Below, one piece after another: positions 58,630 to 64,000 of a DNA stretch of 64,000 nucleotides (positions within the stretch are counted from its first letter, which is position 1; each line of letters begins with the position of its first letter). The DNA lies in the NCBI RefSeq assembly GCF_014905555.1, contig NZ_BNGS01000013.1, positions 62,001-126,000 on the forward strand, read 5' to 3'. The position numbers and the translations under genes were made by a program. This DNA is from Streptomyces sp. Y2F8-2 (GTDB lineage: Bacteria > Actinomycetota > Actinomycetes > Streptomycetales > Streptomycetaceae). The notes beneath the pieces were generated by a model. The model was given only the letters and a program-made list of their open reading frames with translations. It was not told the origin of the DNA and did not search any database.

Positions 58630-59148
58630 TCAGCCGAGTGGCACGAACACGCTGACGGTCTTGCCGTCCGCCCGGGGTTCGATGACGATGTCGCGCGCCA
58701 GCTTGATGATCAACGGCCAGCCGAACCCGCCCCGCTCCTGCCTGTTGGGAAGCTCGCCGGTACCGAACGCCACGGCGGGGATGTCCAGGCTGCGGTCGCG
58801 CACGACGAGGCGGACGCCCTCCCGCGTGGGGACGGCCTCGAAACCGGCGAGTCCGCCCCCGTGGCGGATGGCGTTGGACACCAGTTCCGAGGTGACGAGC
58901 AGCAGGTCGGCGACGGCCTGCTCGGTCGGCTGCACGGGTGCGGTGTCCCAGTGGCTCCGGACGACCGCGAGCACGTGCGCGCGCGCCGTTGCCGCGCTGG
59001 TCACCGGGACGCGGGGCGGGGACGGGTCGCTCTGCCGCACGCCGTCGGGCGCGTGCGCGTGCCGCGGGCGTACGGGGGCGCTGATGTCGCGCTCGTCGGC
59101 GGCTCCAGGGTTCCCGCCGTCCCGCGGGGGAAGGTCCACCGGTTTCAT
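58630..59148 (-). CDS. HATPase-domain anti-sigma regulatory protein
   Basis: 172 residues from ATG 59148; the ribosome-binding site is poor, and an upstream in-frame start at 59286 is possible. A Pro/Arg-rich 50-residue lead precedes the ATPase: LLLVTSELVSNAIRHGGG (Asn92), VRDRSLDIP, and GGFGWPLIIKLARDIVI. It belongs to the group of short Streptomyces ATPases that act as anti-sigma factors or STAS kinases. It is oriented against the rsb series and is separated from it by the small membrane protein gene. Confidence 0.82.
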   Translation of the reverse strand: MKPVDLPPRDGGNPGAADERDISAPVRPRHAHAPDGVRQSDPSPPRVPVTSAATARAHVLAVVRSHWDTAPVQPTEQAVADLLLVTSELVSNAIRHGGGLAGFEAVPTREGVRLVVRDRSLDIPAVAFGTGELPNRQERGGFGWPLIIKLARDIVIEPRADGKTVSVFVPLG

Positions 59149-59412
59149 CGCGCGCGCAAGGAGTCGGGCAGGCCTGCGGGGCCCGTGGCGTCGCGAGGAC
59201 GGCACCGGGCCTCGGAGCCTGTGTCGAGGATCGGCGTGGCGTGGTGTCGTTCGTTCATCGCCCCACGCATACCCGTCCTTGGGCAAGCCATGAGTGCGAA
59301 AAAATGCTCGGCGCGGGATCTGTCGCCCTCGGCCGACCGGTTCGCAGGGTCGGCGAGCCTTCGGCAGCCCCTGGCAACCGGTCCGGAGACCTCTGGTGAC
59401 CGGTCCGACGCC

Positions 59413-59886
59413 TCAGTCGGCCAGTGCGGCGGCGAGTTCGGCGGCGGCCTCGACGAGTTCGACGTCCTGCTCCGCGAGCAGTTGACGCAGTACCCCCCGG
59501 TCGGCGTGCACGGCACGGCGGGCCGCGCGCTCCCACCCCACGTAGTCCTGGGGGTAGTTGAGCAGTTTGGGGTAGGCGGAGGCGGTGCTCTCCCACTGGT
59601 GGGCGTCGGCGATGCTCCTCAGCAGGTGAAGGATCTCCACGCGGCAGGTCACCTGGGGAAGCCGGGCCAGCTCCCACAGGAACGGGACCGTTGCCGCCGT
59701 GGCCTGGTCGACGACGAAGCCGTACTGGCAGATGCGCTCCCGCAGGCGGCCGAGTGCCGCCCGGGCGGTGGCCTCGTCGCCCCGGGCGACGTCGTGGAGC
59801 AGGACCGGGATGGCCTCGGCGGAGCCGCTGGAGTCCTTGATGGAGTCCCACGGCACGTGCCCCAGGTCCTTCAGTGATGTGGCCAT
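59413..59886 (-). CDS. Hypothetical helical-repeat protein
   Basis: 157 residues. ATG 59886 lies 5-6 bp after GGGAG; a GTG two codons earlier is possible. The sequence is predicted all-helical and has HEAT-like pairs (DEATARAALGRLRERICQYG, ATAATVPFLWELARLPQV, RVEILHLLRSIADAHQWE). Single HEAT-like proteins of this size are often immunity or scaffold factors, but no partner toxin is seen. It is divergent from the DUF397/XRE pair, sharing the repeat-rich region at 59918-60069. Confidence 0.65.
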   Translation of the reverse strand: MATSLKDLGHVPWDSIKDSSGSAEAIPVLLHDVARGDEATARAALGRLRERICQYGFVVDQATAATVPFLWELARLPQVTCRVEILHLLRSIADAHQWESTASAYPKLLNYPQDYVGWERAARRAVHADRGVLRQLLAEQDVELVEAAAELAAALAD

Positions 59887-59917
59887 TTCCACTCCCGCAG
59901 ACAGTGTGGGGCCAAGA

Positions 59918-59965
59918 ACGACACGGCATTGCTACGACACGGCATTGCTAGGGCACGGCACCGCT
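59918..59965. repeat. Three tandem 16-bp repeats upstream of the DUF397 gene
   Basis: ACGACACGGCATTGCT occurs exactly at 59918-59933 and 59934-59949, and a degenerate third copy (AGGGCACGGCACCGCT) at 59950-59965. It lies between the divergent genes at 59886 and 60089, so it may be an operator array. Confidence 0.65.
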
Positions 59966-60035
59966 CTGATGGGACGTCAGCACGCGGACGTCTGTGAAGC
60001 GGTGGACGCCGCCGCTATTATCCACGCAGTCAGCA

Positions 60036-60069
60036 CCGTCGTGCAATTGCATGGGAAATTGCACGACGG
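60036..60069 (+). promoter_or_regulatory. 13-bp inverted repeat in the DUF397 leader
   Basis: CCGTCGTGCAATT and AATTGCACGACGG are perfect arms separated by 8 bp (GCATGGGA). The element ends 20 bp before the GTG start and just before the AAGGAG site. It could be an operator for the XRE regulator, or an RNA hairpin that affects translation start. Its A/T-rich inner part is unusual for this genome. Confidence 0.65.
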
Positions 60070-60088
60070 GGAACGGAAGGAGACTGTG

Positions 60089-60319
60089 GTGCCTTCAGTG
60101 CCGAACGGAGTGCAGGCGGGCTCGTTGGACGCCCGCTGGATCAAGAGCGGGCACAGCAACGCCGAGGGCAACTGTGTCGAGCTGGCCCGCCTGGCCGACG
60201 GGGCCATCGCGGTGCGCAACTCGCGCGATCCGGAAGGACCCGCGCTCGTGTACACGCCCGCCGAGGTGGCCGCGTTCCTGGCCGGCGCCAAGGACGGGGA
60301 GTTCGATCATCTGGTGTGA
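60089..60319 (+). CDS. DUF397-family protein
   Basis: 76 residues. GTG 60089 is 6 bp after AAGGAG; neighbouring GTGs at 60086 and 60101 have worse spacing. DUF397 pattern: SLDARWIKSGHSNAEGNCVELARLADGAIAVRNSRDPEGPALVYTPAEVAAFLAGAKDGEFDHL. Such proteins are found beside XRE/DUF5753 regulators in Streptomyces and are thought to modulate them, as in the BldB/WhiJ-type systems. The XRE gene begins 98 bp downstream on the same strand. Confidence 0.88.
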   Translation: MPSVPNGVQAGSLDARWIKSGHSNAEGNCVELARLADGAIAVRNSRDPEGPALVYTPAEVAAFLAGAKDGEFDHLV

Positions 60320-60417
60320 GCGGGATCCCGCCGGTTCGGTCCTGCCGTCCCCTGCGACACGGCGCGACGGAATGCGATAATGAGGGTCTGTTGTCCGTCG
60401 GCTGACCGGGAGTCAGG

Positions 60418-61338
60418 ATGTCCGCCTCGTCGAACCGCGCCTCCCGTCTCGAACCGTATCTCACCCGGACCCAGCCCGCTCCGACTCTTCTGAAGATGCT
60501 GGTCGGCGTGCAGTTGGCGGGCATGCGCGAGGACGCCGGCCTTTCTCAGGAGCAGGCGGCGCGGGCCCTCGGGTTCAGTCCCGCGAAGCTGTCGCGCATC
60601 GAGGCGGGCAAGGGACGCAGGCCGCCCACGGAAGAGGACGTCCATGCGCTGCTGCGGCTGTACCAGGCCGATGACCACGAGGCCTCGGTCCTGGTCCAGT
60701 TGCTGCGGCGGGCCGGTGAGCCGGGATGGTGGCAGCGTTACGACAAGCGGCTGATGCCCGAGTGGTTCGACCGCCTGGTCGGGCTTCAGGAGGCGGCCAC
60801 CGCGATCCGTACCTTCGAGATCCAGTACGTACCCGGGCTGTTGCAGACGCCGGCCTACACCCGGGCCGTGGTGGAGCGCGGTCTGCCGACGGCGTCGGCC
60901 GCCGAGGTGGAGCGCCGGGTGGAGCTGCGGATGCGGCGACGGGAGCTGCTGTCGCGTCCGGACGCTCCTCGGCTGTGGGCCGTCGTCGACGAGTCGGTGC
61001 TGATGCGGGTGCTGGGCGGCCGCGAGGTGATGCGCGAGCAGCTCGAGCACCTGGTCGAGATGGCGCAGCGTCCGCATGTGACCGTACAGGTCGTGCCGTT
61101 GGACGTGACCAACGCGTCGGCCCCGGCGATACCGGTCACCTATCTGCGCTTCGGTGGCGCGGACCTGCAGGACATCGTCTACCTGGAGCACATCAGGAGC
61201 GCCAACTTCCTGGAGGACCCGGACGAGACGGAGGAGTACCGGGTCGTACTGGACCGGCTCGCCGACGAGGCCCTCAACCCGCGTGAGTCACTCGCCCTGT
61301 TGCGCAGGACGCTTCGGGAGCGTTACCCGGCCGGCTGA
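60418..61338 (+). CDS. XRE-family regulator with DUF5753 domain
   Basis: 306 residues, ATG 60418, behind GGGAG. The helix-turn-helix is at about 31-82 (QLAGMREDAGLSQEQAARALGFSPAKLSRIEAGKGRRPPTEEDV). The DUF5753 domain spans about 105-295 (RTFEIQYVPGLLQTPAYTRAVVERG, AVVDESVLMRVLGG, VQVVPLD, VYLEHI). These proteins act with DUF397 partners in development and antibiotic control in Streptomyces. The likely binding sites are the inverted and tandem repeats upstream of the DUF397 gene (inference). Confidence 0.9.
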   Translation: MSASSNRASRLEPYLTRTQPAPTLLKMLVGVQLAGMREDAGLSQEQAARALGFSPAKLSRIEAGKGRRPPTEEDVHALLRLYQADDHEASVLVQLLRRAGEPGWWQRYDKRLMPEWFDRLVGLQEAATAIRTFEIQYVPGLLQTPAYTRAVVERGLPTASAAEVERRVELRMRRRELLSRPDAPRLWAVVDESVLMRVLGGREVMREQLEHLVEMAQRPHVTVQVVPLDVTNASAPAIPVTYLRFGGADLQDIVYLEHIRSANFLEDPDETEEYRVVLDRLADEALNPRESLALLRRTLRERYPAG

Positions 61339-61401
61339 CGTTTCCCGGCGGGGTGACCGGTGGCGTGGGCGCCGGCGGACGCCACGGTGTGGGTGGCCCG
61401 T

Positions 61402-62220
61402 TCAGCGGATGCGTCCCACTCCCCCGAACTCGATCCACTCTTGGGTGAGTTGCCTGGGCGCGACCTCGGAGTCCGGCCGCCAGGTGGAGACCTCCACCAG
61501 ACCGGGCTCCAGGATGTCCATGCCGTCGAACCAGGCCTCCACGTCCTTCTCCTGGCGCACCCGCCCCCAGTGTCCCTGGGTGGCCTGGTCCATGAAGTCG
61601 GTGACGAAGTCCCGGACTTGGGCGTCCTCGCTGACGAGCTGGCACATCACCATGAAGCTGCCGGGCACGAGCCGCTCGGCCACCCGGCGGACCAGGGCGG
61701 GCGGTCCGTCGGTCTCGCTGTCCGGGATGCAGTGCATCACCGAGTTGAAGAGCACGGCGACCGGCTGCGAGAAGTCGATCAGGCGTCGGGTCTCCGGGTG
61801 GGTGAAGATCGTATCGGTGTCCCTCATGTCGGCCTGGATCACGACGGTGCGCTCGTCCTGCTCCAGCAGGGCACGGCCGTGCACCAGGACCATGGGGTCG
61901 CTGTCGACGTACACGACGTGCGAGGTCGGGTCGATGCGCTGGGCGACCTGGTGGACGTTGTCCTGGGTGGGCAGTCCGGATCCGTGGTCGAGGAACTGGC
62001 GGATGCCGTACTCCTGCGCCAGCGTCCGCACGACCCGCTGCAGGAACCGCCGGTTGTTCAACGCGAGCGCCCGCGTGCTGGGTACGACCTTGTCGAGTTC
62101 TTCACACGCGGCCCGGTCGGCCGCGTAGTTGTCCTTGCCGCCCAGGTAGTAGTCGTACATACGGGCGGCCGTCGGCACCGTGGCGTCGATCGACGTGGAC
62201 AACTGCCTGCCAGACTGCAT
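61402..62220 (-). CDS. DUF574-type SAM-dependent methyltransferase
   Basis: 272 residues, ATG 62220, behind GGGGGAA. The family opening is IDATVPTAARMYDYYLGGKDNYAADRAACEELD, then the SAM-binding FLDHGSGLPTQDNVHQVAQ (Asp78), and VVYVDSDPMVLVHGRALL. This is the large Streptomyces group annotated DUF574 or methyltransf_19, with few known substrates. It converges with the XRE gene, an arrangement seen often for this group beside DUF397/XRE pairs. Substrate unknown. Confidence 0.88.
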   Translation of the reverse strand: MQSGRQLSTSIDATVPTAARMYDYYLGGKDNYAADRAACEELDKVVPSTRALALNNRRFLQRVVRTLAQEYGIRQFLDHGSGLPTQDNVHQVAQRIDPTSHVVYVDSDPMVLVHGRALLEQDERTVVIQADMRDTDTIFTHPETRRLIDFSQPVAVLFNSVMHCIPDSETDGPPALVRRVAERLVPGSFMVMCQLVSEDAQVRDFVTDFMDQATQGHWGRVRQEKDVEAWFDGMDILEPGLVEVSTWRPDSEVAPRQLTQEWIEFGGVGRIR

Positions 62221-62578
62221 CGTTCCCCCAGATCCGGGCCGCGCCGTCGAACCGGCTCGGCGGGCACACCATCCTAGGGAACCGGTGTTCACCGGTGCCA
62301 GTCCCCGAACGATGGACACGACGCCAACTCCGCTACCGCTCCCCCGTGTTACGGAAGAGGGCAGCAGGGACTGCCGTGGCCAGTGCGCGGCATCCCTCCC
62401 GGTTGAGGTGCAGCCGGTCGCCGACCTGGAGACCCGGCCTTTCGAGGTCACCGCCCCGGCGCGGCCTCGGCGCCGACAGCAGTGGACCCCGCCGCGCGCC
62501 CGATGGACCGTCCCCGTAGGATCAGCCCGGACGGGCCCTGGGGACGGGCGCCTGCATCGGCGAGGACGAGGAGATCCA

Positions 62579-63049
62579 GTGACGGCGGGTCGTGTCGACG
62601 TGGGCGCCAAGGTGGAGGACTTCACTCTGCTGGACGAGACGAACACGAAGCGACGCCTCGACGAACTCCTCGCCGACGGGCCGGTCGTGCTGTTCTTCTA
62701 CCCCGCCGCCCTCTCCCCGGGTTGCACCGCCGAGGCGTGCCATTTCCGGGACCTGGCCGCCGAGTTCGCGGCCGTCGGTGCGCGACCGGTCGGTGTCAGC
62801 GGGGATGCGGTCGACCGGCAGCAGGAGTTCGCCGGACGCCACACGCTCGGCTTCCCGTTGCTGTCGGACGCGGACGGCACCGTTCGGGAGCGGTTCGGGG
62901 TCAGGCGGGGTTTCTCCCTGGCTCCCACCAAGCGCGTCACCTTCGTCATCGACCAGGACCGCACCATCCTGGAGGTGGTGCGCAGCGAACTGCGCATGAG
63001 CGCGCACGCCGACCGTGCGCTGGCAGCGCTGCGTGCCCGCAGCAGCTGA
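62579..63049 (+). CDS. PrxQ-type (BCP) peroxiredoxin
   Basis: 156 residues, GTG 62579, behind GAGGAG. The peroxidatic site is FFYPAALSPGCTAEACHFRD with Cys49 and Cys54, the C-x4-C arrangement of atypical two-cysteine PrxQ enzymes. RPVGVSGDAVDRQQEFA and TFVIDQDRTILEV complete the thioredoxin fold. It reduces peroxides with thioredoxin or mycoredoxin as reductant. Single gene with a strong terminator between it and the convergent secreted-protein gene. Confidence 0.9.
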   Translation: MTAGRVDVGAKVEDFTLLDETNTKRRLDELLADGPVVLFFYPAALSPGCTAEACHFRDLAAEFAAVGARPVGVSGDAVDRQQEFAGRHTLGFPLLSDADGTVRERFGVRRGFSLAPTKRVTFVIDQDRTILEVVRSELRMSAHADRALAALRARSS

Positions 63050-63176
63050 CGGCCGGTGCGTCGACCCGCGAGGCACCGCATGGTGTTCGACCGGCCCGGA
63101 CCGCTCGGCAGCGAGTGGCCCGGGCCGGTCCGCGTGCGGGCCGGATCGGCACGCCGCCCCTGGCCGGCCTGGAGAA

Positions 63177-63209
63177 GGCCCGCCGCCCCGTGGTTCGGGG
63201 CGGCGGGCC
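63177..63209. terminator. 14-bp hairpin between the peroxiredoxin and secreted-protein genes
   Basis: GGCCCGCCGCCCCG-TGGTT-CGGGGCGGCGGGCC is perfect over 14 bp with a 5-nt loop. It sits in the convergent gap, 14 bp from the minus-strand stop. Confidence 0.75.
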
Positions 63210-63222
63210 CGGGCCGGCCCGG

Positions 63223-63897
63223 TCAGTGGGCGGGCCAGCCGTCCAGGTGGCGGTGGAGGGTGACGGTGGGTCGCTCATCGCCCTTGGGGGCGTTGGCGAC
63301 CGCGTCGCGCAGCACGGTGTTCACCTCGGCGGCCAGGGCGTCGGCGCGCGTCTTGAGGTCGGTGGCCGGCAGGTTCGAGCGGGTCAGCGCGTCCAGCCGC
63401 CGGTGGATGTCGCCGAGCCGCCGCTGAGTCCCCTGGTCCAGCGTGAAGGGGCGGGGGGTGGAGACGACGAACTGGTAGGCCCCGGCGAGGGTCTGGCAGC
63501 CGTCGCAGTGCTCGTTGACCGCGTCGCCCCGGTTGACCGCGGTGAGATGCATGTGCTCCCCGGCCATCGTGACGATCTGGAAGGACAGCGCGACCGACCG
63601 GCAGTGGTCGTCGACCGAGCAGCCCACCCCGACGGCGTTCGCCTGGTTGCGTACGCTCGCGGCGTCGACCGTGCCGAGCTGGCGCACGGTGAAGGAGTCC
63701 CTGGCCTGTGTGTGATGCCGGAAATCGGCGTGGCTGAACGTCTCGTCGGTGGCGACCGCGCTGTGGTGCGGCATCCCGGTCGCCGCCTGGGCCGGGACGG
63801 CAGTCGCGAGTCCGGCCGCCCCGGCGGCGAACAGCCCGACGCGGACGGCGCGCCTGGTGAGGGCGGATTGGGGACGGGCTTTGCGGTGCTGGTTCAT
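63223..63897 (-). CDS. Secreted hypothetical protein
   Basis: 224 residues, ATG 63897 (in ATATG, behind GGGAGACC). Residues 1-38 are a signal peptide: a basic start with RRAVRVG, a hydrophobic core LFAAGAAGLATAV, and an AQA-A cleavage site; Tat export is possible from the RR pair but not certain. Mature part: His-rich MPHHSAVATDETFSHADFRHHTQ, and four cysteines (GCSVDDHC and HCDGC), which could form two disulfides or bind metal. I do not recognise a family. It stands alone near the window end, with 103 bp of gene-free sequence after it. Confidence 0.72.
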   Translation of the reverse strand: MNQHRKARPQSALTRRAVRVGLFAAGAAGLATAVPAQAATGMPHHSAVATDETFSHADFRHHTQARDSFTVRQLGTVDAASVRNQANAVGVGCSVDDHCRSVALSFQIVTMAGEHMHLTAVNRGDAVNEHCDGCQTLAGAYQFVVSTPRPFTLDQGTQRRLGDIHRRLDALTRSNLPATDLKTRADALAAEVNTVLRDAVANAPKGDERPTVTLHRHLDGWPAH

Positions 63898-64000
63898 ATG
63901 GTCTCCCGCTGGAGTGGTGTCGTTGGACCCCGGGCCCTGGCCGGGGCGATCAAGAGGCGGTGGGCGACGGCGATCCGGCCGGCGGCGCGCTCGAACTGAC

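Noticed and set aside
60449..60520. Possible tRNA-like fold between DUF397 and XRE genes
   Set aside because: No cloverleaf arms or TTCGANTC loop could be matched; the region is coding for the XRE protein.

Overview
The window is chromosomal DNA from a Streptomyces-type actinomycete. The evidence is very high GC in every codon third position, many GTG starts, 4-bp ATGA/GTGA stop-start overlaps, and lineage-typical families: SPW-repeat, DUF2795, DUF5133, the XRE/DUF5753 plus DUF397 pair, the DUF574-type methyltransferase, an LAxTG sortase substrate, and many SpoIIE/HATPase partner-switching proteins. About 60 protein genes are called. I see no tRNA, rRNA, CRISPR array or insertion sequence.

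Layout. 1-13.7 kb is a mosaic of regulators and envelope functions: a PAS fragment with a methanogen-output-domain protein, a LuxR regulator, a giant CtpI-like P-type ATPase with a small partner, a LysR regulator, a STAS/MEDS-kinase pair, a secreted GDSL hydrolase, and an MFS exporter divergent from a CGNR-type regulator across a palindrome. 13.8-21.6 kb holds a GT28-like glycosyltransferase, an SDR, two paralogous DMT permeases around a NodB deacetylase, a DUF1360 protein and a GH15 glucanohydrolase.

22.0-33.2 kb is a tightly coupled glycan locus: a UDP-glucuronate-decarboxylase-like epimerase, a NodU carbamoyltransferase, five glycosyltransferases, and gmhB, gmhA and hldE homologues of the nucleotide-activated heptose pathway. 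A second, oppositely oriented set at 38.8-42.7 kb (two GT2, one GT9, one epimerase) carries paralogues of it. Two of these have lost a residue expected to be catalytic. A pyruvyl transferase lies nearby. Between the two sets are an MFS exporter, small DUF2795-type proteins behind stress-sigma-like promoters, and cydAB (cytochrome bd oxidase).

43-50 kb carries an exopolyphosphatase-like protein, a sugar kinase, an N-formylglutamate amidohydrolase-like protein, a DUF2000 gene with a disturbed start, an Lrp regulator, and an alginate-lyase-family protein with both a Tat signal and an LAxTG sorting signal.

52.3-59.2 kb is a partner-switching island: an RsbV-like STAS protein, then an overlapping rsbR-rsbS-rsbT-rsbX-like-rsbU-like series, and two further HATPase proteins. 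No sigma factor is encoded anywhere in the window. The end holds a DUF397/XRE pair with strong repeats in its leader, a DUF574-type methyltransferase, a PrxQ peroxiredoxin and a secreted hypothetical protein.
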